Source: Hippopus hippopus (lineage: Eukaryota > Mollusca > Bivalvia > Cardiida > Cardiidae). From it: DNA of 64,000 bases. The stretch spans positions 27,921,587-27,985,586 of the forward strand of contig OX328107.1 of NCBI GenBank assembly GCA_946811185.2, given 5' to 3'. Position 1 is the stretch's first letter; each line of letters opens with the position of its first letter. The notes beneath the pieces were generated by a model. It made no database searches and had not been told where the DNA came from. It saw nothing but the letters and a program-made list of their open reading frames with translations. Both the position numbers and the translations under genes were made by a program. Of the stretch, positions 55,296 through 64,000 are shown piece by piece.

Positions 55296-55334
55296 AAATA
55301 ATAACAATGCAAAGACTACTCTTGTTCAGAATGT

Positions 55335-55425
55335 CTCATTAAAGCCGACAATGTCAATCAAAGATCAGACTGCAACTTTTGTACAGTCTGATCTTTGATC
55401 TACACTGGCCGCAAAGGTAACTGTA
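55335..55425. mobile_element. MITE-2 core fragment
   Basis: AAAGATCAGACTGCAACTTT and its complement, with GGCCGCAAAGG beyond. Confidence 0.7.
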
Positions 55426-55499
55426 GTTTTGAAAGGTGCTTTAAGAGTTTACTATCGTAGCATGACAAGACGTACTAGTATTATTTTGACCCTCTATAT

Positions 55500-55719
55500 G
55501 AAATCGTCTCATCTTATTACGACTTTCAGAAAAGCATCTTTTGCAAAGATAGCGGCAAATAGAGAAAACGTTTGTAACCGGCATTTTCTACCTTTTTCTA
55601 AAAATGTTCCTACCAATTTCAAAGCCAAATTTAATCATTCAAGCCACATTAATTTTGTCGTCTGCGAGTGCTTCCAATAAGGAAAAAGTCTAAAACTTTG
55701 TCGTCTGGTAAAACCCTAA
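55500..55719. mobile_element. MITE-1 copy, joined to the next copy
   Basis: Core AACGTTTGTAACCGGCATTT and right end TCGTCTGGTAAAACCCTAA. The final CTAA is also the left end of the next element. Confidence 0.78.
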
Positions 55720-55954
55720 CTCTTTACCTAACGACAAATAAATCTATTTAAACAGCTCTTAATTGAAAGCATTTACAGACGACAAATTAAAAGCGACAGA
55801 AACAATGGAAATTGTCCGTAAAAAGAGTAGAAAACATTGTGGTAAAAATGAGAAAATGCTGGTTACCAGCATTTTCTCCTTTTTTGCCACAATGTTTTCA
55901 AAAGTCTTCGTTCTCAGGATCGTTAAAACTTGAGATGGTGTCGTAAAGGGTTAA
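55716..55954. mobile_element. MITE-1 copy in opposite orientation to its neighbour
   Basis: CTAACTCTTTACCTAACGAC at the left (a mutated TTAA), core GAGAAAATGCTGGTTACCAGC, right end GTCGTAAAGGGTTAA. Confidence 0.88.
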
Positions 55955-56325
55955 ACAATACTCAATTAGAATAGCCCAAGCAGACGACGATACAGACATT
56001 GGCATTTGAAATACAATGCAACCGGATACTTTGATAAGAATCTACAAGATTTAGGCCTGAACAAAATATGTGGTTTCGGTTACCCGACTGTGTCTAGTTT
56101 TAATTTTTTTCTAATTTTTTTTTTCACCTGTTGATCGTTTAATATTTTATCACAACATGGTATCGTCGTCCTCGGAAAATTCCATGTCGTTTTATCTCTT
56201 TTAATCGCCCCCGGGGCTTGTGGGGGGGGGGGGGGAGTAATTTAAGAAAAAATAATTTTCCGACCTACCTACCCTAATTCTCAAAGGATGTAACCGATAC
56301 CATACATGCATTTTGTTTTGGCTTT

Positions 56326-56581
56326 ATGGTACGCTCTGGTAAAATTGAGCGGTCAATGCATTTTTGTAATGAATTAATTATATCGAGCAAGTTACCGCAT
56401 AAGATCGATCCATTTTTTTTTTTTTCTAAAAACTGGCTGAAATCATTACGGTCCTTGACATGCAGGCACTTTTACCGATGGCAAAAAAAAAAATGTTTCG
56501 CATACTGTGCAGGCTGACCTGAGTCGATACTTTAGGCAGATGCATTAGGACAAACCCCCCTTTTTCACAGAACATAGCTCA
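56326..56581. mobile_element. MITE-3 copy, worn
   Basis: GGTACGCTCTGGTAAAATTG at the left and TTTCACAGAACATAGCTCA at the right. The core is reduced to ACTGTGCAGGCTGACC. A poly-T run lies inside. Confidence 0.7.
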
Positions 56582-56628
56582 CTTGTAAAGGTTTTGTTTG
56601 AAAAAAAAAAATGTAAAACTTTGAAATA

Positions 56629-56836
56629 TTAGCCTTTTCAGAACAATGGCCGAAAAGATGGACATTTTGCGGTTGACATAGATCAAGATCAAACGGCACA
56701 GAACGTACAGTCTGATCTTGGATCTATACCGTCTGCCTATTTGGTCAAGACATTAAAAAATCTTAGTTTCAAATGTTTGTATTTTCCGGTGTCAAAAGAG
56801 GTCGAGTTTTTATATATTCGGCACCGAAAGAATTAA
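56629..56836. mobile_element. MITE-2b copy, first of three joined elements
   Basis: TTAGCCTTTTCAGAACAATG to CACCGAAAGAATTAA, core AGATCAAACGGCACAGAACG. Its last TTAA (56,833-56,836) opens the following MITE-1. Confidence 0.82.
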
Positions 56837-57066
56837 AACTTTTTCCCAGACGACAAAGTTTTAGACTAGTCCAATTCAAAAGTATTTGTAGACGTCAAAT
56901 TAAAACTGGGTCAAACTGTGAGATGTGTCTTTGAAAGGATAAAAACATTATGAAAAAAGAAGAAAATTCTGGTTACATGTGTTTTCTCCTTTTTCCACAT
57001 TTTTTTTCCCAAACGCCTTATTCCCTGAGAATGTTAAAACTCGGGATTGTGTGCTAAAGGGTTTAA
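56833..57066. mobile_element. MITE-1 copy, second of three joined elements
   Basis: TTAAAACTTTTTCCCAGACG at the left, degenerate core, right end GTGCTAAAGGGTTTAA whose TTAA (57,063-57,066) opens the next copy. Confidence 0.85.
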
Positions 57067-57292
57067 CTCGTTACCAAACGACAAAATTTTAGACTTGTCC
57101 AAATTGAAAGCATTTGCAGAAGACAAAATAAACGTGACTCAAAAATTGAAACTTGACTTTGGAAGTGTAGAAAACATTGTGGGAAAAGGAGAAAATGCTG
57201 GTTACCAGCATTTTCTCCTTTTCCCACAATGTTTTCAAAAGGCTTCTTCCTTGGGGTCGTCAAAACCAGGGATTGTTTGGTAATGGGTTTAA
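57063..57292. mobile_element. MITE-1 copy, third of three joined elements
   Basis: TTAACTCGTTACCAAACGAC to TTGGTAATGGGTTTAA (230 bp). It has a long perfect stem AACATTGTGGGAAAAGGAGA with core AAATGCTGGTTACCAGCATT. Good reference copy for the family. Confidence 0.93.
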
Positions 57293-57354
57293 AAGATAAT
57301 TCACCCCAATTTATGCGTGCTAGTGAGATAACAGAATCAGCATTCCAACCGTGC

Positions 57355-57515
57355 TGACTGTGCTGGTCAAGTGGGAGTGTCCTTTAGCAAGGCACTACAG
57401 AACCCCAGCCTAGTACTGACGAAATCCAGGGAAGAAAGAAATAGGTAAGCTGCTTCCCCGCCCCCTCCCAGTGATATGACTGCCATACAGTCAAAAACGA
57501 CGTAAGACATTATTC
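57355..57515 (+). mobile_element. SINE type C, 5' part worn
   Basis: GTGTCCTTTAGCAAGGCACT, CCCCAGCCTAGTACTGACGA and AGTGATATGACTGCCATACA. Confidence 0.7.
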
Positions 57516-57599
57516 AAACTAGATGTAGGCTCGGTTCTCACGAATGGCCAGGTAAAATTACTCTGTGTCTTTAAGAAGATACTTTAAATCGAGGTCCCA

Positions 57600-57812
57600 T
57601 CGACCCTTATCCTGTTAAAAGAATATGAAGAGGTACTTTAAGCCTGCAGTAAAAACCCAAATTTTGCTATTATAAGGGTACTATTTAGGTTAAAATAAGT
57701 CCTTTCTCGGACAGTGTAGATCAAAGATCAGACTGCACGTTCTGTGCAGTCTGATCTTGATCTACACTGTCCGCAAAAGGTCAGTGAGTCGTGCTTAGCA
57801 GATTAAGGGTTA
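57600..57812. mobile_element. MITE-2 copy
   Basis: CCTTATCCTGTTAAAAGAAT at the left, near-perfect core AAGATCAGACTGCACGTTCT, right end GCTTAGCAGATTAAGGGTTA. Confidence 0.88.
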
Positions 57813-58138
57813 CAAAACCAGGCGTAACTTAGGATGGGTTTCAATCTTTATCTTGCTCTATCTCCCATTAGAATAGTAAATAGCCTTCTGGGTGTCGCCT
57901 ATATGGGCAACCGCTGACGACAATGAATTAAAACAAAAATAAACAAAATAGCCACATTAAACTTTTCAAGCAGGTCAAAAAGATCAAACATACCGGATCC
58001 ACTCTACAAATGACAACTCGATAACCAATCATAAGACTTAGCTATACCCAACCTGGGGATTCAATCACAAGACATCCTGATTACATAACTTCCGCCTTGT
58101 CGCGTGCCTGCCACGCGCAATTTCACTGCTTCTCCCCT
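57813..58138. other. Unassigned intron DNA
   Basis: AACCAGGCGTAACTTAGGAT followed by GGGTTTC recurs in similar form at 59,870-59,895 on the same strand. Nothing else is seen. Confidence 0.4.
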
Positions 58139-58367
58139 TTAAACTCTTTCTCTAACGACAAAAATTTAGACTTGTCCAAATTCAAAGCACTTGCAGACGA
58201 CAAATTAAATGCAGTCAAAAAGAATATTTCTGTCTATAAAATGACAGAAAATATTATGGGAAAAGGAGAAAATGCTGGTTACCAGCATTTTCTCCTTTTC
58301 CCACAATGTTCTCAGAAGTTTTCTTCCTTATGGCCGTTAAAATATAGGGTTATTTGGTAAAGGATTG
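58139..58367. mobile_element. MITE-1 copy
   Basis: TTAAACTCTTTCTCTAACGA to TTTGGTAAAGGATTGA. Perfect core GAGAAAATGCTGGTTACCAGC. Confidence 0.9.
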
Positions 58368-58711
58368 AACGTGGAATGCTTTTATCTTTTCTTTCTTTTA
58401 TCAGATATGAATGTCATCCCGGATTAGGGAAAAAACCATTCTCTCCCTTATCATGTAAGATTTGATAAATTTTGACAAAACTACGGTACTTGATTCATGT
58501 GACTTGAAGAACCATATCAGTACGACATTAGAAGAAATACTCGACTACTGTGACCTCAGATAAAGTCTTCATTTGGGGAAAAGAACTTATCATAAACGCC
58601 TTGTCGATGTCTCCCTTAGCCTGGTGATTACAGGGTTGGATTCTTTTTTTAAGATTCAAATCGTACCAGACGAAACATTGGAGGTTTATGCCGAAGAATC
58701 AGTGATTTTTA

Positions 58712-58913
58712 CCCTTGGAAGGCTAAGGGTTTCTCAGTGAACTTTTGCGGACAGAACAGCTCAAGATCAGACTGCAGAGAACGTGCAGTTTAATCTCTGA
58801 TTTACACTGTCCGATAAGGTGATAATTTCGAAGTGAAAAGAATCTTGATAAGGCAACATTTAGTGTTTTTATTCTTGTTCAGAAGTTTGCATTTAGTTTA
58901 TTTAATAGTTTAA
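58712..58913. mobile_element. MITE-2 copy joined to a MITE-1
   Basis: CTTGGAAGGCTAAGGGTTTC at the left, core CAGACTGCAGAGAACGTGCA, right end TTTAATAGTTTAA. The last TTAA (58,910-58,913) starts the next element. Confidence 0.82.
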
Positions 58914-59127
58914 CCCTTTACCACACAATCTGGTGTTTTACCGACCCAGAGGAAAAATGTTTAAAAATATTGTGGGAAGAGAAGAAAAAAAATGCTAGTA
59001 ATTAGCATTGTCTCCTTTTCCCTTTTCTAATCTTACACAGACAAATTCAAGCACTTTATCCACATCGAATTTGCCTTATGCAAATGCTATGATATCTTAA
59101 ATTTTTTCTGCAGGTAAAGAGTTCAGA
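58910..59127. mobile_element. MITE-1 copy
   Basis: TTAACCCTTTACCACACAAT at the left, core AATGCTAGTAATTAGCATT, right end GCAGGTAAAGAGTT. Confidence 0.85.
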
Positions 59128-59149
59128 ATTAATGGAATTTACCACAAAA

Positions 59150-59775
59150 TGCTTTCCTACGTTTGACCGCAATAAACACATAATTTTTTCTAAGGTTGAC
59201 CGTAATTAACACAGAATGTTGTCTTAGGGTTAACCGGAATTAACATAGAATATTTACATAGGATTGTCCACAATTAACACAGGATGTTTTTCTAAGGTTG
59301 ACCATACTTAACACAGATTTTTCTCCTAGGATTGACAAGACTTAACACAGAATGTGTTCCTTAGGTTGACCGGACTTAACTGAGAATATTTTCCTAGAAC
59401 TGACTGCAATTAACACAGAATGCTTTCCTAGGGCTGACCGGCATTAACAGATTTTTTCCTTAGGATTGACCGCAATTAACACAGAATGCGTTGCTACGGT
59501 TGACAAACAAACTGTTTTCCTAGGATTGACGGTAATTAACACAGAATGCTTTGCTAGGGTTGACCGCAATTAACACAGAATGTTTTCCTACGGTTGATAG
59601 TAATTAACACAAAATGTTTTCCTAGGGTTGATAGTAATTAACACAAAATGTTTTCCTAGGGTTGACCGCAATTAACTCAGAATGCTTTCCTTACTGTGAC
59701 AGCAACTCTTAAACAATGTTTTCCTAGGGCTGACCGCAATCAACACAGAATGTTCTCCTAGCGTTGACAATTAAG
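59150..59775. repeat. 34-bp minisatellite, about 18 copies
   Basis: Unit TTTTCCTAGGGTTGACCGCA then ATTAACACAGAATG, with individual units losing a few bases. It lies in the last intron of the ETS gene. No reading frame is kept. Confidence 0.92.
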
Positions 59776-59956
59776 ACAGGGTGGCCAACTGAACTTACTA
59801 GGGGTCTGTTGTACGGCCCTTTTAAGTTTAGGTCCCGTGAGACGGTGGTATACACCGAGTACATTCAAGAACCAAGCGTAACTTAGGATGGGTTTCGTCC
59901 TGTTTCCTGTAATACCCCAACGACATAAAAAGACTAACAACTCTCTAGGGTCATCA

Positions 59957-60215
59957 CCTGCAACACGCGAAAAGGGGCATTCGAACATCTGCGTAAAGTG
60001 TCGTCTCGGATCAGCTTGCGCAGTCCGCGCAGACTGATCCGAGACGATACTTTACGAATACATTCGATTTTGTACTATGTTAGACTTGCGCGAAAGAGAA
60101 AAATGCATAAGAACGGAAAGTGTCGTCTCGGATTAGCCTGCGCGGACTGCGCAGGCTGATCCGAGATGACATTTTACGCAAATGTCCGAATGCCCCGTTT
60201 CGCGTGTTGCAGGCC
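59957..60215. mobile_element. MITE-4, full double-hairpin form
   Basis: Outer ends ACCTGCAACACGCGAAAAGG and its partner CGCGTGTTGCAGG. Each half contains its own hairpin, GTCTCGGATCAGCTTGCGCA and GTCTCGGATTAGCCTGCGCG with partners, separated by a unique ~60-bp spacer. It ends 49 bp from the donor of the ETS exon. Confidence 0.9.
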
Positions 60216-60264
60216 ATGTGCATATGGTAGCGACGATAAATAAACACAAAAGAATCAAACAAAC

Positions 60265-60460
60265 CTCATAGCTCTGCTCAATTTTTCGTAGGTCATTCCT
60301 TCGTTTCCCTTTTTCATGCCCCATTTATATGCGATCGCCTTCGACTGTACAAGTTTAAATGTCCCTTCGTCTTTATTTTCCCAACGTATTAGTGACGGGT
60401 TAGTTGACGGATCTAGGAGCAAGTTGCGGATAAATTCCCATAATCGACATCCTCTTTTCA
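60265..60460 (-). CDS. ETS transcription factor, ETS-domain exon
   Basis: The minus-strand acceptor TTTGTACTTTTCAG (AG at 60,462-60,461) is followed by TG-AAA-AGA. The exon encodes KRGCRLWEFIRNLLL, NPSLIRWENKDEGTF, KWGMKKGN and MTYEKLSRAMR, the hallmarks of an ETS DNA-binding domain: the Trp repeat (LWEF, IRW, KWG), then the recognition helix with its Arg residues. It ends ATGAG with donor GTTTGT, phase 2. It begins phase 1, which matches the end of the exon at 63,141, and its end fits the last exon at 54,172. The WEN..EG.F and TYEKLSRAMR words resemble the ESE group more than the ELF1, SPDEF or PU.1 groups. Lys instead of the usual Leu before WG in helix 2-3 is a small oddity. Both shadow frames on the plus strand are ignored. 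Confidence 0.96.
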
Positions 60461-60570
60461 CTGAAAAGTACAAACATATTCTTAGGCTAGTAACAGAACG
60501 TCAGACTCCTTTTTGGTTAGAGTTTTAAAATTTATGAACATCTTTTTCAGTTATGTTACGCCTACAAAAA

Positions 60571-60824
60571 GAGCCATGCTCTGTGAAAATGGGGGTTTAA
60601 GGCTTGTAAAAAATTATCGACCCAGGTCAGCCTGCGCAGTCCGGCAGGCTGACCTGGGTCGAAACTTTTTGCTATTGCTCAATTCCCTGCATGTCAAAGG
60701 ACCAGTCTACCCCATGATTCAGTTGGTTGTTAGACCAAATGGATTTTATGAGTCCATAGTTATGTGATGACTTGCTTGGTAACGTGCATCACGGAGATGC
60801 ATTGAATCCCATTATGCCAGAGCT
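60571..60824. mobile_element. MITE-3 copy, complete
   Basis: GAGCCATGCTCTGTGAAAAT to CCCATTATGCCAGAGCTC. Core GCCTGCGCAGTCCGGCAGGC, and GGTAACGTGCATCACGGAGA near the right end. Located 110 bp upstream of the ETS-domain exon. Confidence 0.9.
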
Positions 60825-60848
60825 CCTCTCATTTGTAGGATTCGAAAT

Positions 60849-61110
60849 GGCCTGCAACACGCGAAAAGAGGCATTTGGACATTTGCGTAAAGTGTCGTCT
60901 CGGATCAGCCTGCGCAGTCCACGCAGGCTAATCCGAAACGACACTTTCCTTTTTTTATATAATTTTCTGTTTTGCGCAAGTCTACTGAAGAACAAAATCT
61001 AATGTAGTCGTAAAGTGCCGTCTCGGATTAGCCCGCGCGGACTGCGCAGGCTGACCCGAGACGACACTTTACGCAAATGTCCGAATACCCCTTTTCGCGT
61101 GATGCAAGCC
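60849..61110. mobile_element. MITE-4, full double-hairpin form
   Basis: GGCCTGCAACACGCGAAAAG to CTTTTCGCGTGATGCAAGCC. Two inner hairpins again, around GCCTGCGCAGTCCACGCAGGC and CCCGCGCGGACTGCGCAGGC, with a spacer that shares TTTTGCGCAAGTCTACT-like words with the copy at 59,957. Confidence 0.92.
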
Positions 61111-61227
61111 AAATTGTAGTTTGTTAGATAAAACACTCATGGGGATTAATATTAGTTACGGTTACATTGCGATCACTCTCTGTAATTGAGGCAATAGGTT
61201 TTTCTGCACCTACATCCTTTCCAGGGT

Positions 61228-61434
61228 CCGGTATTCACCAACTATTAGTATTCTTAAAACGTTCTTAGTCTTATTCTTCAGAATTTTCTTTATGTGAAAG
61301 TAACACAACTTCTGATTGGCTAAACCATTTGGTTTAGCCAATCAGAAGCTGTGTTACTTTCAAATTCAGAAAGTCTTGGAGAATAAGACAAAGAAAGTTC
61401 TCAAGAATGGTTGGTGAATACAGGACCCTAGAAA
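61228..61434. mobile_element. MITE-5, complete
   Basis: GGTCCGGTATTCACCAACTA at the left and TTGGTGAATACAGGACC at the right. The centre is CTTCTGATTGGCTAAACCAT joined to its complement, with long stem arms. Confidence 0.9.
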
Positions 61435-61439
61435 TAGGA

Positions 61440-61667
61440 TTAACCCTCTACTACACAATGCCGACTTTTAACGACCCCGGAAAAGAAGCCTTTTGAAAAC
61501 ATTGTGGGAAAAGGAGAAATGCTGGTAACCAGCATTTTCTCCTTTTCCCACATTGTTTTCCGCCCTATCAAACAAAAATTGTGCCATTTAAGCCACGTTG
61601 AAATTGTCGTCTGCAAATACTTTCAATTTGGACAAGGCTAAAATTTTGTCGTCTGGTAAAGAATTAA
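61440..61667. mobile_element. MITE-1 copy, complete
   Basis: TTAACCCTCTACTACACAAT to GTCTGGTAAAGAATTAA (228 bp), TTAA at both limits, core GAGAAATGCTGGTAACCAGC. Confidence 0.93.
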
Positions 61668-61973
61668 GGAGAGCAAATGGTTACGTACATATATTATGGT
61701 AACCTGACAGTTCTTAATGCACACATGCATGCACACTGTGTCATTTGAATAGTGGGCAAAGAAATTGAAAATGATATTGATTTAAAAAAAAAAAATCAAA
61801 CTGCATCTAAACTATTTGTATAGTTACTAACTTACTTTTCTTCATCTGTCTTTTGGCATCTATTCCGATAGAATCTCTGCTGTATCCAGCCGAAGAACAA
61901 ATTTGTGGAGCCAAACGCCGGTCAGCATGATCCGATTTTGCCTCCTCTGAATAGGATGAATTAATGTTAGAGT

Positions 61974-62196
61974 TTAACTTTACCTTGTTACCACACGGCA
62001 AATATGTAGCCATGTCCACATGGACAGAATTTGCAGGTGACAATTTAAATGTGTTCAAAGGATTGGAAACATTGTCGGAAAAGGAGAAAATACTGATTAT
62101 CAGCATTTTCTCCTTTTCCAACAATGTTTTCAGAAGGCTTCTTCCTCATTCTTCCTCAGTGTCGTTAAAAGTCTGAATTGTGTGGTAAAGGGTTAA
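61974..62196. mobile_element. MITE-1 copy, complete
   Basis: TTAACTTTACCTTGTTACCA to GTGTGGTAAAGGGTTAA. Core AGAAAATACTGATTATCAGC. An 11-bp piece (CTTCCTCATT) is doubled near 62,140-62,156. Confidence 0.9.
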
Positions 62197-62455
62197 AAAA
62201 AAACTTCGGATATTTTGTGTAAGATTCGATAAATCTTATAATTTCTACCGTAGAATACTTCAACCATTAATAAGATTTACAAATCAAGATAGTCGCAAGA
62301 AGGAAGCCATAAGCTCCTACTGAGCCTACGTTTCATTGCTTTCAAAAATTTGCGTCGTGGACATGTTGTATTCATCCGCTGGTTAGTTTCATGACAAAAA
62401 AAAACTATTTAAGATTGTTAATCATCCTAATATCAATCCTAATACCTCAACTAAG
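62197..62455. other. Unassigned intron DNA
   Basis: Inside the first visible ETS intron. Nothing recognisable. Confidence 0.45.
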
Positions 62456-62700
62456 CGCCCAACCGGGTAACTCAGTGGTTGGCATATCTGACTCGTGACC
62501 TGGTGGTTGTGGGTTCGATACCCGGTTGAGGCAAACTTTCTTCCTGCGATTTTTCGCCTCTCACCTCTGATGCATGTGAGTGAAGTGGTCAGTGGCTTGG
62601 AAAGAAAGTTGTGTCAGTACTGGTACGAGAAAGCCAGGAAACACATGGTCAGGTACACGGACCGCCGTGATATTACCTAGCCTTTTACAACAGCTTTAAC
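62456..62700 (+). mobile_element. tRNA-derived SINE, type A, full length
   Basis: Head CCGGGTAACTCAGTGGTTGG, B box GGGTTCGATACCC, body GAGGCAAACTTTCTTCCTGC and CAGTGGCTTGGAAAGAAAGT, end CGGACCGCCGTGATATTACC. Confidence 0.9.
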
Positions 62701-62811
62701 CTTTTTGGAGTCTATGGCTTCTCCTCTATTTTCTGTCATGGTATTACCGATACGCTGAAGTATGATTTACGCAGTACTTAGCCGAGCTATCAGGAGAAAA
62801 GGTTACCAAGG

Positions 62812-62978
62812 TCCATATTCACGAATTCTTAAGAACATTCTCAGTTTTATTCACAAGAATTTTCTAAATTTGTAAGTAACACGACTTCTGATTGGCCGAA
62901 CCAAATAATTTAGCCAATCGGTTGTTATGTTACTTTCAAAGATTGTTCTTAAGGGTGGTTAGTAAATATGGACCCAGT
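62812..62978. mobile_element. MITE-5 copy
   Basis: GTCCATATTCACGAATTCTT and AGTAAATATGGACCC at the ends, centre CTTCTGATTGGCCGAACCAA. The minus ORF of the neighbouring exon runs past the donor and stops inside this element, which supports ending the exon at 63,141. Confidence 0.85.
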
Positions 62979-63140
62979 TCATGCTGGCTGATAAACTAAA
63001 ATTAAAGTTTAACCAAAAATCGGGTGAGGCAAAAACATAGACTGCTAGATCTACTGATAGTTTTTTATTATTATTATTTAGATCTACTTCCTCTAACTTT
63101 TTTACGGGACTATCCTCTGTGAATGAATGTATTACATTAC

Positions 63141-63851
63141 CTTTGTTTCTGGTTCTTGTCGGCACGAATACCTCAGGCTGGGTAGGTCGAAAATAGCAAG
63201 CTGTCTTGTTGCTAGGGACATTTGGAATGTTTAACCTAGATCCGCTCCGACTCTGTATCATGCAGGACTGAAAGTTCCTTTGACTTGGATTTACTGAGCA
63301 ACATGAAAGCTGAGAATCTGTGACGTCATAACCAAAGGCTGGTATTTCACTGACGTAATGATTCTCGCCAGTTTTCGGTAATATTTCCGTTACGGGCGGA
63401 AGGTCAGCGCACTGTGAAGTATATTTAAATTCTGTTCTGTTATAGTCTGATTCCCAGGAACAATCTCGCCATTGTTTGTAAGGTTCAGAGAAATAATGTC
63501 CATATACATGACGTGTTAAACTGTCTCCATATTGTGCGAGATCATCGAACCACTTTTGTTCACACGAGCTTTCTGCTGCTCCATAATCTATTTGTGAACA
63601 CTGGTATGGACTTCCGTTAACTTCGCCATCACATTCATTTTTAAAAACTACATTAGACTGACTTTCCCATGTTTGATACTGAGATGTTATTTGACCTACA
63701 AAATTTTGCTGCTTGGATTTTAAGAGATGCTTCTTGTCACAAGATACACTTTCAAATATTGCATTGTCACCATCTTCTGACAAAGTATCGTCCATGTTTC
63801 GATCACCTGCTTGTTGGAAACGGGCTCTTTCGTTTTTCTTGGTTTCTGCGC
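63141..63851 (-). CDS. ETS transcription factor, linker exon upstream of the ETS domain
   Basis: The minus-strand acceptor TTGTACTTTTACCACAG is followed by an open frame of 236 whole codons ending at AACAAAG with donor GTAATG. Entry and exit are both phase 1. The final G joins TG of the exon at 60,460 to make a Val codon just before KRGCRLWEF. The protein segment is acidic and rich in Ser, Gln, Asn and Tyr (for example MDDTLSEDGDNAIFES) with no folded domain I recognise. This is normal for the linker between the Pointed and ETS domains in ESE-type factors, where activation regions lie. The last residues FVPTRTRNK form a basic patch that may aid nuclear entry. The in-frame ATG at 63,795 could be a start, but open sequence reaching the acceptor makes an internal exon more likely. 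The Pointed exon(s) should lie to the right of the window. Confidence 0.85.
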
Positions 63852-64000
63852 CTGTGGTAAAAGTACAAGTTTGGATTGTACAAGTTTAAATGAATATTTA
63901 TTTTCCTTTTATTGTTATTTATTTTTGAAAGTATTATCTTTTCCATCGTTACTTTTTAGCATATAATCATTCATTAATATTGTCGCTATTGTTTTTGCTG
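63852..64000. other. Upstream intron of the ETS gene
   Basis: AT-rich sequence with a pyrimidine-rich acceptor region directly left of it. No further exon is seen before the window ends. Confidence 0.5.

Noticed and set aside
55429..55680. 83-codon plus ORF
   Set aside because: Most of it is MITE-1 sequence.
60316..60528. 70-codon plus-strand ORF
   Set aside because: It is the antisense shadow of the ETS-domain exon, whose minus frame has clear motifs and splice sites.
62959..63140. Continuation of the 278-codon minus ORF to its stop
   Set aside because: The donor at 63,140 has the right phase for the ETS exon, and the tail runs into a MITE-5 element.

Overview
The window is nuclear DNA of an animal, most likely a marine bivalve mollusc. 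Nothing prokaryotic is present: no operons, no ribosome binding sites and almost no long ORFs. Most of the sequence is made of short hairpin-forming elements, tRNA-derived SINEs and minisatellites. The bivalve assignment rests on my recognition of the repeat style (elements beginning GAGCCATGCTCTGTGAAAAG, and elements with a GCCTGCGCGGACTGCGCAGGC core). It is inference, not a database match.

Layout. 1-11,823: a head-to-tail array of a ~3.23-kb unit, three full copies plus a partial one, more than 99% alike by eye and starting before the window. 11,824-13,300: MITE fragments and unassigned DNA. 13,302-14,530: a 48-bp minisatellite. 15,785-19,265: a 33-bp minisatellite of about 105 copies. 19,550-24,150: MITEs, a SINE and unassigned DNA. 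24,161-35,637: a complete Polinton/Maverick-type element with a perfect 6-bp target duplication (CTTTAC). Its inverted repeats are about 3 kb long and built largely of satellite-like repeats, and its protein-primed DNA polymerase B gene is broken and rearranged. 35,644-54,000: dense MITEs and SINEs, many butted together at shared TTAA sites. 54,082-63,851: the one convincing host gene.

That gene lies on the minus strand and encodes an ETS-family transcription factor. Three exons fit exactly by splice sites and phase: 63,851-63,141 (linker region), 60,460-60,265 (most of the ETS domain) and 54,172-54,082 (end of the ETS domain and stop codon). The sequence and the short tail after the domain point to the ESE (ELF3/ELF5/EHF) type. 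The 5' part, where a Pointed domain would be expected, lies beyond the right edge. Its introns hold many of the MITEs, a 34-bp minisatellite and a GGAT microsatellite.

Five hairpin MITE families recur. MITE-1: ~230 bp, TTAA at both ends, core GAAAATGCTGGTTACCAGC. MITE-2: ~210 bp, TTAA at both ends, core with AGATCAGACTGCAC. MITE-3: ~260 bp, GAGCCATGCTCT ends. MITE-4: GGCCTGCAACACGCG ends and two internal hairpins. MITE-5: ends in a GGGTCC-type sequence and has a core with CTGATTGGC. SINEs fall into three tRNA-derived types, called A, B and C here. Most open reading frames in the window are translations of these repeats and are not listed as genes.
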